Notes: generated by a model not told the origin, from the letters alone. DNA of 49,586 nt from Desulfobacteraceae bacterium (GCA_003597945.1 QZJS01000089.1:1-49586), one strand, 5' to 3'; positions 26,029 through 35,439 are shown, counted from the stretch's first letter. Program-made: numbers and translations.

Positions 26029-26163
26029 ATGGGTTTTGCCGTGGTTTTGTTTTTAAAGGATAATTCCTTCATCCCGACGCTGAATGAATGGGGCGTTATT
26101 ATTTTGCTCTTAGGTATGTTTGGCGCTACTTTTTACATGATGCGGAAGCAGCACAGCATCTGA
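26029..26163 (+). CDS. 44-residue ORF consisting mainly of an IPTL-CTERM sorting signal
   Basis: ATG at 26029 to stop at 26163. Residues 15-22 are IPTLNEWG, followed by a hydrophobic helix (VIILLLGMFGATFYMM) and a basic tail (RKQHSI). This is the IPTL-CTERM sorting signal that in known proteins sits at the C-terminus and is recognised by an exosortase (XrtH type). Here only 14 residues (MGFAVVLFLKDNSF) precede it, so it is either the 3' remnant of a lost cargo gene or a tiny stand-alone protein. No clear ribosome site precedes the ATG (CTCCTC upstream). It lies 76 bp after the qmoC terminator. A candidate terminator follows at 26303. Confidence 0.55.
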   Translation: MGFAVVLFLKDNSFIPTLNEWGVIILLLGMFGATFYMMRKQHSI

Positions 26164-26302
26164 CGGTTTTAACGGATCTTTCAAGCCAATACCCTTGCGT
26201 GTATCATTCGGGGCAACCGGTGGCGGGGATCTGTGCCCAGTATAAACGAGAGATCTTTTTGGATACATCGTAATGTAACTTTACCCAAGCCGGCACCAAA
26301 TG

Positions 26303-26340
26303 AAAAGGGGCGTTTCCCTTACGGGAAAGCCCCTTTTTTT
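26303..26340. terminator. bidirectional terminator between the IPTL ORF and sat
   Basis: AAAAGGGGC(G)TTTCCC and GGGAAAGCCCCTTTT (26303-26317 and 26323-26337) form a long stem with one bulged G and a short loop; TTTTTTT follows on the plus strand and TTTT on the minus strand. It lies 30 bp beyond the sat stop, so it serves sat on the minus strand and blocks read-through from the plus strand. Confidence 0.85.
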
Positions 26341-26369
26341 AGGATTAAAAACGATATTCGTTTTGCCGT

Positions 26370-27653
26370 TTATTTCTTGCTATCGCCCGTGGCGGCGCCG
26401 TGGAGTTTGACCTCGACTTTTTCGGTCAAGCCGGCGTAATATTCTCGGAGAATATCAAGAACTTCTTCACGGCCGAAATGATCGACAACGGGAAGTCCCT
26501 CGCTCAGGCTTTTTCTGAGCACGGTGCCCGAAAGCATGACCCGGTCTTCCTTGCTGTGCGGGCAGGTACGTAGGGAAGCCATGCCGTCGCACTTGTGGCA
26601 GTAGAAGGTCCAGTCAATCTTTAAGGGCGTGCAGAGCAGGGCTTTGCCGGGTTCGCTCGGGGCCGGGATTTTGTCGAAAATGGTCTGGGCCTCAAACATT
26701 CCGTAGAAATCGCCCACGCCGGCATGGTCGCGGCCGATGATCATGCGGGAGCATCCGTAGTTCTGGCGGAAAGTGGCGTGCAGAAGGCCTTCCCGGGGAC
26801 CGGCATACCGCATGTCCAGCGGATAGCCGCCCTGGACTACGTTCTTGTCCACAAAGTAGTGCTTTACCAGCGCGTCGATGCATTTGACGCGGACTTCCGC
26901 AGGGATGTCGCCGGGTTTCAGGTTTCCGACCAAAGAGTGGATATAGACGCCGTCGCAGACTTCAACGGCGATCTTGCAGAGATATTCATGGGACCGGTGC
27001 ATGGGATTTCTGAGCTGCAGGGCCGCGATTTCCTTCCAGCCTTTATCTTCAAAAATCTTGCGGGATTCAGCCGGGCGATGGTAGACGCCGGCATACTTTT
27101 TCGGGTATTCGCCTTCGCTGAGAACCTTGACCGGGCCGGCCAAGTTGAATTCTTTCTGATTCATGACCATCTGGACGCCGGGGTGATCATCTTTGGCGAT
27201 TTTCCAGAAATCTTCCGCCGTGGGGGTGCCTTCGCCCATGAAGATCTTTTCGCATTCATATTTCTTGTCGGCATCGGTCATTTCGTATTTTTCCGTGACC
27301 TTCATGGTGGCCATGATTTCCTTGCCCTCGGGATCATAAAGGGCGATCTCATCGCCGACATTGACGGCGCCCGCATCGGCCTTGGATACGTCCAAGGTCA
27401 CCGGAACGGGCCAGAAAGTGCCGTCTGACAGCAGGAATTTATCGCAAACGCCCTTCCAGTCGGCTTTGGTCATAAAACCGGTCAGGGGGCTGAAACCGCC
27501 GATGCCGATCATGATAAGGTCTCCCTTGACGCGCGGGGAAATCGTTACCTGTTTCAAGCTTGCAGCTTTTTTCTTTTCAGCTTCCAGTTCGGCGCCTTCG
27601 AGCAGGCAGCAGGTCAGGCCTTTGCCGCCATGGGGTGGAATCAGGTTAGACAT
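26370..27653 (-). CDS. sat: sulfate adenylyltransferase (ATP sulfurylase)
   Basis: 427 residues from the ATG at 27653, with AAAGGAG before it; a TTG 18 bases upstream is less likely. Sat activates sulfate with ATP to APS plus pyrophosphate, the first step of sulfate respiration and the source of the AprBA substrate. Family motifs are [13 protein letters not shown] (QxRNPxHRxHE, ATP site), [13 protein letters not shown] and the [12 protein letters not shown] segment. Near the C-terminus [15 protein letters not shown] is the Cys/His motif that binds metal in dissimilatory Sat proteins. No APS-kinase domain. It faces the apr-qmo genes convergently. Confidence 0.97.
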   Translation of the reverse strand: MSNLIPPHGGKGLTCCLLEGAELEAEKKKAASLKQVTISPRVKGDLIMIGIGGFSPLTGFMTKADWKGVCDKFLLSDGTFWPVPVTLDVSKADAGAVNVGDEIALYDPEGKEIMATMKVTEKYEMTDADKKYECEKIFMGEGTPTAEDFWKIAKDDHPGVQMVMNQKEFNLAGPVKVLSEGEYPKKYAGVYHRPAESRKIFEDKGWKEIAALQLRNPMHRSHEYLCKIAVEVCDGVYIHSLVGNLKPGDIPAEVRVKCIDALVKHYFVDKNVVQGGYPLDMRYAGPREGLLHATFRQNYGCSRMIIGRDHAGVGDFYGMFEAQTIFDKIPAPSEPGKALLCTPLKIDWTFYCHKCDGMASLRTCPHSKEDRVMLSGTVLRKSLSEGLPVVDHFGREEVLDILREYYAGLTEKVEVKLHGAATGDSKK

Positions 27654-27759
27654 GTTTTGATCTCCTTTCAAAGTTTATCGGTAAATAGATGGTGTAATGG
27701 GTCAATCCGCCCACAGTGATGCAAAGATGCAAATTTTTTTCTCCACAATAAAAGACATC

Positions 27760-27788
27760 CTTTTAATAAGAAAAAGCGGATTTGTCAA
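27760..27788 (-). promoter_or_regulatory. sat: sigma-70-type promoter candidate for sat
   Basis: On the minus strand TTGACA (27783-27788), a 17-bp spacer, then TAAAAG (27760-27765). It sits ~107 bp upstream of the sat ATG, leaving a leader of roughly 100 bases. The -35 box is a perfect consensus match, the -10 box matches four of six. Confidence 0.7.
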
Positions 27789-27957
27789 GCATGATGGGTA
27801 TACCTCCCATTTTTTTTAATATGCTCTCCACCGACCTCATCACCGGCCTGATATTTGCCTTAAAATAGCCGTGAAAAAAGATGATCTTAAGAAATCGGTT
27901 TTCCGGGACTGTCGGGATTTCCTATAGAATCGCGCCTATGCGGGGAAGAGGCAGTCC

Positions 27958-28869
27958 TTACCTGTCCAGCCGGGTGATGCCTTCTTCCCGGGCGGCGGCC
28001 AGTGCCGCCCGGAACTCCGCGGGTGTGGGCCGTCGGTCCAGCCCGGGGGCCTCATATGCCCGGCCGCAGGGCCGGTATTGGGACATGATATTCACGTAAG
28101 TGCCGGTCGAGATGGATCGGGCGATAAATCGCATGATATCCCGGGTGCCGGCAAGATTTTGGGGCAGCACCAGGTGTCGCACCAGCAGGCCGCGCCGGGC
28201 AATGCCATCACTGTCGATGATCAGGTCGCCAACCTGTCGGTGTATTTCAATAAGGGTCTGCCGGGCGATTTCCGGATAATCCGGGGCCTGGCAGGCGGTT
28301 TCGGCGATGCCGCTGTCCCAGAATTTAAAATCCGGCATGTAGATGTCGATCACGCCGTCTAAAAGTTGCAGGGTTTCGATTTGCTCATATCCGCCGCAGT
28401 TGTAGACAAGGGGAATAGTTAAGCCCTTTTCCGCGGCCATGTGGACCGCTGATAAAATCTGCGGCACCACATGGGTAGGGGTGACGAAATTGATATTATG
28501 GCATCCCCGGTCCTGCAGATCCAGCATTATGGCGGCCATTTTCGCATCCGTTACTTCACTGCCCCACCCCTCATGGCTGATGTCGTAATTCTGGCAGAAA
28601 AAGCATAAAAGACTGCAATGGGTGAAAAAGATCGTGCCGGAACCATGTCGCCCCACCAGGGGGGCTTCTTCGCCAAAGTGCGGGGAAAAGGATGAAACCA
28701 TGGCCTTTTCACCGGTCCGGCAGATCCCTTTTTCTCCGGCTGTTCGATTGACACGGCATTGGCGCGGACAGAGGGCGCAGTCCATCAGGATGTTTTTTGC
28801 CGTCTCTATTTTTCCCGTCAGTTTTCCGGTCCGAAAAGTCTGGATATAAGCAGGTTCAAAAGGAATCAT
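27958..28869 (-). CDS. PflX-type radical SAM protein (COG1313)
   Basis: 303 residues from the ATG at 28869; no good ribosome site is seen, and a TTG 9 bases upstream is the alternative. The radical SAM motif is C-x3-C-x2-C in CSLLCFFCQNY (~residues 85-92). An extra cysteine set precedes it (CALCPRQC...GICRTG), which is characteristic of the COG1313 family together with VNRTAGEKG, HFGEEAPL and GCHNINFVTPTHVVP. The family resembles pyruvate formate-lyase activating enzymes but its targets are unknown; no glycyl-radical enzyme is nearby. No operon partner: the neighbours are sat, which lies downstream on the same strand, and the cyclic-nucleotide protein 99 bp upstream. Confidence 0.88.
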   Translation of the reverse strand: MIPFEPAYIQTFRTGKLTGKIETAKNILMDCALCPRQCRVNRTAGEKGICRTGEKAMVSSFSPHFGEEAPLVGRHGSGTIFFTHCSLLCFFCQNYDISHEGWGSEVTDAKMAAIMLDLQDRGCHNINFVTPTHVVPQILSAVHMAAEKGLTIPLVYNCGGYEQIETLQLLDGVIDIYMPDFKFWDSGIAETACQAPDYPEIARQTLIEIHRQVGDLIIDSDGIARRGLLVRHLVLPQNLAGTRDIMRFIARSISTGTYVNIMSQYRPCGRAYEAPGLDRRPTPAEFRAALAAAREEGITRLDR

Positions 28870-28968
28870 ATTTTGCAATGCGGTTGCGTGTTATATGCCG
28901 GTCAGGGAGTTGGGGCGCAATCCGGGAAAACATGCGAAACAAGGTGCGACAAGCGACTCAGGACGGGC

Positions 28969-29499
28969 TCATTTACACTGCGTGATGAAATCATGAATGA
29001 GGGAATCCACATATGCCAGATCGACATCGGATTGTTTTTCCAGAATCAGATCTTCATTGGCGTGTTTGAGTTTGTTGATCAGATTGAGGATCATGAGCAT
29101 CAGCAGCTTGTTGCCGGCGTGGGGATAGTTTCTGAAAAAATAGATTAAATCCTTACGGTTGGTTTGAATGACCGTGGTGTCGGTGTCGGCGGTGACGGTG
29201 GCGGTTCGCTTGGCGGCCATAAAAATCGCGGCTTCTCCGAAGCTTTCACCGGGCTGAATGTTGCAGATATTGATATTCTGACCCTTAAGGTCTCGGATGG
29301 AAATAATCGCCTCCCCGCTGACCAGTGCGTAAAGGGCATCGCCAATGTCATCCTGAGAAATGATGACCTCGCCTTTCTTAAAATGGAGAATAGAGGATAT
29401 CAGCAGGATTTTTTGAAGTTCATCCTCGTTGAGCCAGTGAAATATCTGAATGGTTTTTATTTTCTTTAGATATTGCAAAATATTGGCTTCTTTAATCAT
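28969..29499 (-). CDS. cyclic nucleotide-binding domain protein
   Basis: 176 residues from the ATG at 29499 (GGAGA ten bases upstream; the ATG 15 bases before it lacks a site). A single cNMP-binding domain spans ~15-135: FKKGEVIISQDDIGDALYALVSGEA, then the phosphate-binding cassette GESFGEAAIFMAAKRTATVTA with its Glu and Arg. No DNA-binding HTH follows; the C-terminal ~40 residues are a charged helix (NLINKLKHANEDLILEK). It may be a small regulatory subunit or signal-receptor partner. Ligand unknown. Confidence 0.85.
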   Translation of the reverse strand: MIKEANILQYLKKIKTIQIFHWLNEDELQKILLISSILHFKKGEVIISQDDIGDALYALVSGEAIISIRDLKGQNINICNIQPGESFGEAAIFMAAKRTATVTADTDTTVIQTNRKDLIYFFRNYPHAGNKLLMLMILNLINKLKHANEDLILEKQSDVDLAYVDSLIHDFITQCK

Positions 29500-29774
29500 G
29501 ATCGGTCTCCACAAGGCTGCTGATGATGGGATTTAAAAGCGCAATGCTTCTTTTGAAATCCGAAATCCAACGGATACACTTTTTTTATAGCCATATCCGG
29601 TCGCAATGTCAATTGATTTGCCGCGGTAGGTAATGAGGTGCCCTCAAAAAGTATAATCGTCGATCCATACAGCGTGTGAAAGTGGATGACGGGAGCCGGA
29701 TCGGAGAGGCTTGCATGCTTGAAGAAGTCGTGGCATGACGCGGCCTTTTCCGATCCGGCAAGGGTTACATGGGG

Positions 29775-31109
29775 TCAGGACTGGGAGTAAGCCGAGGATA
29801 CTTCGAAATCCGGATAAGCCGTTCCACCGTGTTCGGTGACGTCAAGGCCGGTGATTTCGTCCTCGGGAGTAACGCGCAGCCCAATGGTTTTATCAATGAG
29901 CTTGAACATGATGAAGGCCGTGGGAAAGACCCACAGGAAATCCGCCCCGATGCCCAGTAATTGAACGCCGATGATTTTCCCCGTCGTGCCTCCCATGTTG
30001 AACAGGCCGGCGGCAAGGGTCCCCCAGGCGCCGCAGACGCCGTGCACGGAAATGGCGCCTACGGGGTCGTCGACTTTTATTTTGTCGAAGGCCATGACCG
30101 AGAAGACAACCAGGGCGCCGGCCACAAGACCGATGACGATGGCGCTGCCGGGGGCCACGTTGGCGCAACCGGCCGTGATGCCCACCAGCCCGGCCAGGGT
30201 ACCATTCAGGGTCATGCCCACTTCGGGCTTGCCGAATTTGATCCAGGACACGACCATGGCGGCGATGGCGCCGGCGGCGGCAGCCAGGTTGGTGTTGACG
30301 AAAATCAGGGCAATGCTTTTGTCGGCCGTGGTGGTGGAACCGGGATTGAATCCGAACCAGCCCAGCCACAGGATGAATACGCCCAGGGCGGCAAACCCGA
30401 TGTTGTGGCCGAGAATCGGGCGGATCGAGCCGTCTTTGGCGTATTTGCCCAAGCGGGGCCCCAGCACCAGGGCGCCGGCCAGGGCGGCCCATCCACCGGT
30501 GGAATGCACCACGGTGGAGCCGGCAAAGTCGATGAAACCCAGGTTTTCAAGCCATCCGCCTCCGTTAAAAAGACCTCCCCAGGCCCAGGAGCCGAAAACG
30601 GGGTAGATAAAGGCGCTGATCATTACGCTGTAGATCAGGTAACCCACAAACCGCGTTCGTTCGGCCATGGCGCCGGAAACAATAGTGGCCGCCGTGGCCG
30701 CGAACACCACCTGGAACATCCAGAACGCCAGCACCCAGGGGTCGCCGTCAGGGGCATAGTCGCTCAGAAAAAAGCCCGTGGTCCCAAACCAGCCCGAGGC
30801 GCTTGCTCCGAACATCAGGCCGAAGCCGATGGCCCAGTAAGCAATGCTCCCCATGGAAAAGTCCATCAGGTTTTTCATCATGATATTGATCAGGTTTTTC
30901 GCCCGGGTGAAACCGGCTTCAACCAGGGCGAATCCCGCCTGCATGAAAAAGACCAGGCAAGCCGCCACCAGGGTCCATAGATAGTTGGCATGGGTCTGGA
31001 CCAGATCGATGGCTTCCTTGTTGGAAAGCGCCGTTGGCGCGTCATCGCCGGCCCAGACCCCGACGGCGGTCATCAGGATGGTTGTCATGGTTAAATAGAT
31101 GATTTTCAT
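29775..31109 (-). CDS. amt: ammonium transporter
   Basis: 444 residues. A signal peptide (residues 1-20) is followed by eleven hydrophobic segments, as in Amt/AmtB channels. Family motifs include NIMMKNLMDFSMGSIAYWAIGF near helix 3, DFAGSTVVHSTGGWAAL with the His of the conduction pore (helix 5), and SVHGVCGAWGTLAAGLF with the second pore His (helix 10). The cytoplasmic tail RVTPEDEITGLDVTEHGGTAYPDFE is the region PII blocks. It is the second gene of a glnK-amt operon, 60 bp after glnK. Confidence 0.96.
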   Translation of the reverse strand: MKIIYLTMTTILMTAVGVWAGDDAPTALSNKEAIDLVQTHANYLWTLVAACLVFFMQAGFALVEAGFTRAKNLINIMMKNLMDFSMGSIAYWAIGFGLMFGASASGWFGTTGFFLSDYAPDGDPWVLAFWMFQVVFAATAATIVSGAMAERTRFVGYLIYSVMISAFIYPVFGSWAWGGLFNGGGWLENLGFIDFAGSTVVHSTGGWAALAGALVLGPRLGKYAKDGSIRPILGHNIGFAALGVFILWLGWFGFNPGSTTTADKSIALIFVNTNLAAAAGAIAAMVVSWIKFGKPEVGMTLNGTLAGLVGITAGCANVAPGSAIVIGLVAGALVVFSVMAFDKIKVDDPVGAISVHGVCGAWGTLAAGLFNMGGTTGKIIGVQLLGIGADFLWVFPTAFIMFKLIDKTIGLRVTPEDEITGLDVTEHGGTAYPDFEVSSAYSQS

Positions 31110-31169
31110 AGGAGTCCCCTTTCAATGAATAATTGATCTTCAAAGATAATTAAAAACATTATAAAAACA

Positions 31170-31544
<375 letters not shown>

Positions 31545-31572
31545 TCATGCCTGCAGGGTTGAAACTGTAAAT

Positions 31573-31588
31573 TGCAATGGGCGTGCCA
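31573..31588 (-). promoter_or_regulatory. glnK: sigma-54 (-24/-12) promoter of glnK-amt
   Basis: Reading the minus strand, TGGCAC-GCCCA-TTGCA matches the sigma-54 consensus TGGCAC-N5-TTGCA at every position, with the GG and GC pairs correctly spaced. It lies 65 bp upstream of the glnK start. Confidence 0.9.
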
Positions 31589-31821
31589 GATGGCTTTTTC
31601 AAGGCGCTTGGATGTATAACATACCGAATAAAAGTATTTTAAAGCGCAATACTGGTTGATTGGCCATGCCTGCAATCAGTATGGGAAGACAATCTTGTCG
31701 GTGCTGAGGCGGCCAATAGAAAAATTATCGGCGGATATTACGGTCCATGGGTCTGTCAGGAGCCATGTATATAAATGCTGGAGGGAAAATATTTCAAAAA
31801 TGTTAAAAATTTAAAGTGTGG

Positions 31822-31837
31822 ATTACAAAAATGTAAT
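31822..31837. promoter_or_regulatory. palindromic site between the two sigma-54 promoters
   Basis: ATTACA-AAAA-TGTAAT is a perfect six-base-arm inverted repeat, 86 bp upstream of the plus-strand -24/-12 box and 234 bp upstream of the minus-strand one. This is the distance range of enhancer-binding-protein sites, but its identity as an activator site is inferred. Confidence 0.4.
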
Positions 31838-31922
31838 AATTGTTCTGCTTGCGAAATGCGAGAGGAATGGGAGATATAATATTTTTCTTAGTATAATGGC
31901 AGTTTAAAAAAGTTTTTATTTA

Positions 31923-31938
31923 TGGCATGACATGTGCA
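31923..31938 (+). promoter_or_regulatory. sigma-54 (-24/-12) promoter candidate of the porin gene
   Basis: TGGCAT-GACAT-GTGCA matches TGGCAC-N5-TTGCA at nine of eleven positions with the GG and GC pairs correctly spaced. It lies 124 bp upstream of the ATG at 32063 and would give a leader of ~110 bases. Confidence 0.65.
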
Positions 31939-32062
31939 ACAAAGCATTTCAGCTTTCACGGCAACGCATGCCTGATATTTCACATGCGATTTTAGATGAC
32001 GCAAACAAAAAGGTCTGGTTAACCCGGTCATAAACATAATTTAATGAAAGGAGACAATCAAA

Positions 32063-32797
32063 ATGAAGACAACAAGAGCATGGGTGAGTGGATTACTGAT
32101 GATAATGGTAATGATGACCTACGGCACCGCGGTCGCCGCCGAGGTTACCGGCGGCGTGGATTTGTATTCCGCCTATGTCTGGCGGGGAATCACGTTTAAT
32201 GACGGGCTGGTGGCTCAGCCGAGCATGGATGTCACAGCCGGTGGTTTCAACTTTAATGTATGGGGTAATTTCGATATTGATGATTATGAGAATAGCCTGG
32301 ATGACGGCGAATTTTCCGAGATCGATCTGGCCCTGTCGTATACCGTTGAAGCCGGGCCACTTTCGGTCACCGGCGGTTATATCGAGTATCTGTTTCCCAC
32401 CACCGACGCTGGTGGAGCGCCCGGCACCCGGGAAATTTTTGTAGATCTGTCCGGTGAGCCCGCTGATGGTTTTATCCTCGGCGCTACCGCCTATTATGAT
32501 ATCGACGAGATCGAGGATTATTATCTTACGCCGTATGTCGGATATTCACTGGCGATAAATGATGAAGTTTCTCTGGATTTCGGGGCTTCCTGCGGATATG
32601 CGGGAGAGGATTTCGCCCTCGGCGGAGAATCCGGGTTTCATGAGTATACCTTCTATTTGGGTGCGGGGTATCAGATGGATTCGGTTTCTCTGAGCGCGCT
32701 ATTAGGCTATACCGACACGATGGATAAGGATGTTCTCCCCGAGGAGGCGGCGGATGTCAATTTCTTCGGCGGCATCGGCCTATCGTATAACTTCTGA
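32063..32797 (+). CDS. TorF-family putative porin (Gcw_chp beta-barrel)
   Basis: 244 residues, ATG at 32063 preceded by AAAGGAG. Signal peptide 1-26 (GTAVAA). The mature part is made of alternating beta strands in the pattern of the Gcw_chp/TorF family, starting EVTGGVDLYSAYVWRGI and ending NFFGGIGLSYNF with a C-terminal Phe, the signal for insertion in the outer membrane. Members often occur beside glnK-amt in nitrogen-limitation loci and may let nitrogen compounds through the outer membrane. The sigma-54 box at 31923 and the divergent glnK-amt operon support shared control. Confidence 0.85.
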   Translation: MKTTRAWVSGLLMIMVMMTYGTAVAAEVTGGVDLYSAYVWRGITFNDGLVAQPSMDVTAGGFNFNVWGNFDIDDYENSLDDGEFSEIDLALSYTVEAGPLSVTGGYIEYLFPTTDAGGAPGTREIFVDLSGEPADGFILGATAYYDIDEIEDYYLTPYVGYSLAINDEVSLDFGASCGYAGEDFALGGESGFHEYTFYLGAGYQMDSVSLSALLGYTDTMDKDVLPEEAADVNFFGGIGLSYNF

Positions 32798-32808
32798 TCA
32801 TTGTTGAC

Positions 32809-32849
32809 CCGGTTTGCCGCGGCCTTGCCGGGAGGCTGCGGCAAACCGG
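32809..32849. terminator. hairpin downstream of the porin gene
   Basis: CCGGTTTGCCGCGGCC (32809-32824) pairs with GGCTGCGGCAAACCGG (32834-32849), 16 bp with one G-U pair and a nine-base loop. No U-run follows, so it may work as a stabilising hairpin or a Rho-assisted terminator. Confidence 0.6.
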
Positions 32850-33142
32850 TCATCCCGCTATTTCCCCATTTTCCGCTTTATAGCCGCTCTGTAATTCCTT
32901 TCGCGTCGTTTTAGCCGCTTGCCGGCGCTTTTGATCCGCATCCCATGCGTCAAGGACCTGCTCAGCCTCTTTATTTTAAATGATGATGTTCAGGCATGAA
33001 TTATAGAAAACACAAATTTTATTGCATTGTTTACAGATGCGTTGCTAAAATTATTAATTTATATTCGAATGCTGGAAGGATTTGGGAATGCCGATTATCA
33101 TGAAAGCTGATGCTCACATTACAGACGATCGGAGATGATAAA
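32850..33142 (+). other. intergenic region before xth, with a possible 16-residue leader ORF
   Basis: No gene is evident. A short frame, ATG at 33088 to TGA at 33138 (MPIIMKADAHITDDRR), has GGAAGGA eight bases before its ATG and ends 4 bases before the exonuclease start, so it could be a coupled leader. The stretch near 33000-33065 is AT-rich and may hold the promoter for the xth operon; I could not assign boxes. Confidence 0.3.
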
Positions 33143-33931
33143 ATGGACAAAGCCGCCGTCAGATTGATTTCATGGAACATTAACGGATTGCGCGCGGCTG
33201 CCGACAAGGGATTCCTTCAGTCTTTTCAAACGCTGGATGCCGACGTGTTCTGCGTCCAGGAGACCAAGCTTCAGGCGGATCAACTTCCGGAAAACCTTAA
33301 ACAAATCCAAGGGTATAAATCCTTCTGGTCCCATTGCGCCAAAAAAAAAGGGTACAGCGGCGTCGGCGCCTGGACCCGGATCGCACCCGTGTCGGTGAAA
33401 TATGGGATCGGCATTGATGATTTCGACCGCGAAGGCCGGATTCTTCAACTCGATTTTTCTGATTTCATATTGTTTAACATCTATTTTCCCAACGGCCAGA
33501 TGAGTGCCGAGCGGCTGGCCTATAAGCTGGAATTCTACAGGGCGTTTTTTGAATACGCCGGCCGCCTCAGGGACGCCGGCCGCAGCCTGGTAATCGCCGG
33601 CGATTACAACACGGCGCATCATGAAATCGATCTGAAAAACCCCAAGGCTAATGAAAACACCTCCGGTTTTCTGCGCATCGAGCGGGATTGGCTGGACCGG
33701 ATCGTTGCCGATGGTTATGTGGACACTTTCCGGCATTTTTTCCCGGATGCGGTCAAATATTCATGGTGGACCTATCGCTTCCGGGCCAGGGAAAGGGATG
33801 CCGGATGGCGGATCGACTATTTTTTCGTCACCACCGATCTGATCGAAAACGGGCATGTCAGGGAAGCATTTATCGACAACACGGTTTTCGGCTCGGATCA
33901 TTGCCCGGTGGGGCTGGTTCTCGAATTTTAA
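33143..33931 (+). CDS. xth: exodeoxyribonuclease III (AP endonuclease)
   Basis: 262 residues from the ATG at 33143, with GGAG before it; an earlier in-frame ATG at 33110 overlaps the leader ORF. Endonuclease/exonuclease/phosphatase fold with family motifs WNINGLRAA (metal-site Asn), VQETKL (metal-site Glu), NIYFPNG, AGDYNTAHHEIDL (Asp and Asn), WWTYRFRARERDAGWRIDYFF and the catalytic Asp-His SDHCPVGLVL. It cleaves at abasic sites and removes 3' blocks in base-excision repair. It opens a five-gene plus-strand operon with gaps of 15 bp or less after it. Confidence 0.95.
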   Translation: MDKAAVRLISWNINGLRAAADKGFLQSFQTLDADVFCVQETKLQADQLPENLKQIQGYKSFWSHCAKKKGYSGVGAWTRIAPVSVKYGIGIDDFDREGRILQLDFSDFILFNIYFPNGQMSAERLAYKLEFYRAFFEYAGRLRDAGRSLVIAGDYNTAHHEIDLKNPKANENTSGFLRIERDWLDRIVADGYVDTFRHFFPDAVKYSWWTYRFRARERDAGWRIDYFFVTTDLIENGHVREAFIDNTVFGSDHCPVGLVLEF

Positions 33932-33946
33932 GGATAATGAAGGATA

Positions 33947-34546
33947 ATGACTGATATGGATATCGTGGCCGTATACGGAAGCCCCCGGCGGGAGGGGAAT
34001 ACCGCGACTCTGCTGAAAAAAGCCGTGGCCGGGGCGCGGGATGCCGGGGCAGGCGTGGATGAGATCGTGCTGCGGGACTGCCGGATTTCACCGTGCCTGG
34101 AGATTTACGGGTGTAAAAAAAACGGCGAGTGCGTCATCAGCGATGATTTCCAGCAGGTCCGGGACCGTATCCTTTCGGCCCGGGGCCTGATGATCGCCAC
34201 TCCGATTTTTTTTTACACGGTATCGGCCCATGTGAAGATGCTTATGGACAGGTGCCAGTCGCTGTGGGTCAAAAAATACTGGATTGATGAAGTGGCTTAT
34301 GGTACGTGGACACCGGTTCGAAAAGGACTGGTCATTTCCGTCGGGGCCACCAGGGGGAAAAAGCTGTTTGACGGCATGCTGCTTTCCATGCAGTATTTTT
34401 TTGATGTGTTTGATATGTCGGTCTGGGATACCCTCTTATACCGGCAACTGGATTTGGCCGACGATGTGCTGAAGCATCCCGCCTATCTGGAGGAGGCCTT
34501 TGAAAAAGGGCGTGCCTTTGGCCGGGCGGTCATGGACGATCGATGA
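33947..34546 (+). CDS. flavodoxin-like FMN-dependent oxidoreductase (iron-sulfur flavoprotein type)
   Basis: 199 residues. FMN-binding flavodoxin fold with the phosphate loop YGSPRREGNTATLLKKA near the N-terminus. A Cys motif follows (CRISPCLEIYGCKKNGECVISDD), which matches that of NADPH-dependent FMN reductase and iron-sulfur flavoproteins of anaerobes; the usual pattern CxxCxxCxxxxxC is here C-x4-C-x4-C-x5-C. ATPIFFYTVSAHVKMLMDR is the second family segment. It probably reduces quinones, oxygen or small acceptors using a flavin. Its stop overlaps the next start by 4 bp (ATGA). Confidence 0.85.
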   Translation: MTDMDIVAVYGSPRREGNTATLLKKAVAGARDAGAGVDEIVLRDCRISPCLEIYGCKKNGECVISDDFQQVRDRILSARGLMIATPIFFYTVSAHVKMLMDRCQSLWVKKYWIDEVAYGTWTPVRKGLVISVGATRGKKLFDGMLLSMQYFFDVFDMSVWDTLLYRQLDLADDVLKHPAYLEEAFEKGRAFGRAVMDDR

Positions 34547-35424
34547 AATTCGATTTCAGGCCTATTGGATTAAAAGACAGAGAAGCCTTCCGCCGCTATC
34601 TTGATGCGTGCCCTCAGGTCACCTCGGATTACAGTTTCATCAATCTCTGGAGCTGGGCCGAAGTTTATGGACTGGAATGGGCATGGGCCGATGTGCTGGT
34701 CTGGATTCGTCAGCAGCGGCCGTCTTTGAAATACTGGGCTCCCATCGGACCGTGGAGCGCGGTTTCATGGGCCGCGCAGTTTGCACTGTTTGAGACGGCG
34801 CCGCTGGAATTTGTCCGGGTGCCGGACGTGCTTGCCGATATATGGCAAAACGCCCTGGGAGACCGGGTAACCGTGACGGCGGACCGGGATCAGTGGGATT
34901 ACGTTTATGCGGCCGCGGACCTGATCGATTTGAAAGGGAACCGGTTTCATAAGAAAAAGAATCTGGTTTCCCAGTTTGAAAAAAATTACGCATATCGTTA
35001 CGAATTAATGAGCACGGCCCTGGCGGACAAGGCGCTGGCTCTTCAGGACGACTGGTGCGCCTGGCGGCAGTGCGCCTCGGATGTTCATCTGGCTGATGAA
35101 AACCGGGTCATTTGGAAGGTGCTGTCCAACTGGGAGTTTCTGCCCGGCGTAACCGGCGGATGTCTGCTGGTGGACGACCTGGTGGCAGCCTATACGGTGG
35201 GCGAGATCATCGCGGGTGATACGCTGGTGATCCATTTTGAAAAGGGGTGCCCGGATTACAAAGGTGTTTACCAGGCCATGAACCGGATGTTTGTGGCCCA
35301 TCAGGCCCCCGGCCCGGTCTGGGTGAACCGGGAACAGGATCTGGGAGATCCGGGGTTGCGCCAGGCCAAGATGTCGTATCATCCAAAACGACTTTTAGAA
35401 AAGTTCAAGGTGACCACAAGGTAA
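34543..35424 (+). CDS. DUF2156 (GNAT-fold) protein
   Basis: 293 residues that resemble the C-terminal domain of phosphatidylglycerol lysyltransferase (DUF2156, two GNAT-like halves). Characteristic parts are DYSFINLWSWAEVYG in the N-half, RFHKKKNLVSQFEKNYAYRYE in the middle, and GGCLLVDDLVAAYTVGEII, DTLVIHFEKGCPDYKGVYQAMNRMF and VNREQDLGDPGLRQAKMSYHPKRLL in the C-half. No membrane segments, so it is not a flippase-fused lysyltransferase. Its substrate is unknown. Co-transcribed with the flavoprotein and the PurF-like gene. Confidence 0.82.
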   Translation: MKFDFRPIGLKDREAFRRYLDACPQVTSDYSFINLWSWAEVYGLEWAWADVLVWIRQQRPSLKYWAPIGPWSAVSWAAQFALFETAPLEFVRVPDVLADIWQNALGDRVTVTADRDQWDYVYAAADLIDLKGNRFHKKKNLVSQFEKNYAYRYELMSTALADKALALQDDWCAWRQCASDVHLADENRVIWKVLSNWEFLPGVTGGCLLVDDLVAAYTVGEIIAGDTLVIHFEKGCPDYKGVYQAMNRMFVAHQAPGPVWVNREQDLGDPGLRQAKMSYHPKRLLEKFKVTTR

Positions 35425-35439
35425 GGGGAAAAAGAAATT

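Noticed and set aside
29961-30980. 339-codon plus-strand frame across amt
   Set aside because: Antisense shadow of the ammonium transporter; low-complexity Gly/His/Gln-rich product.
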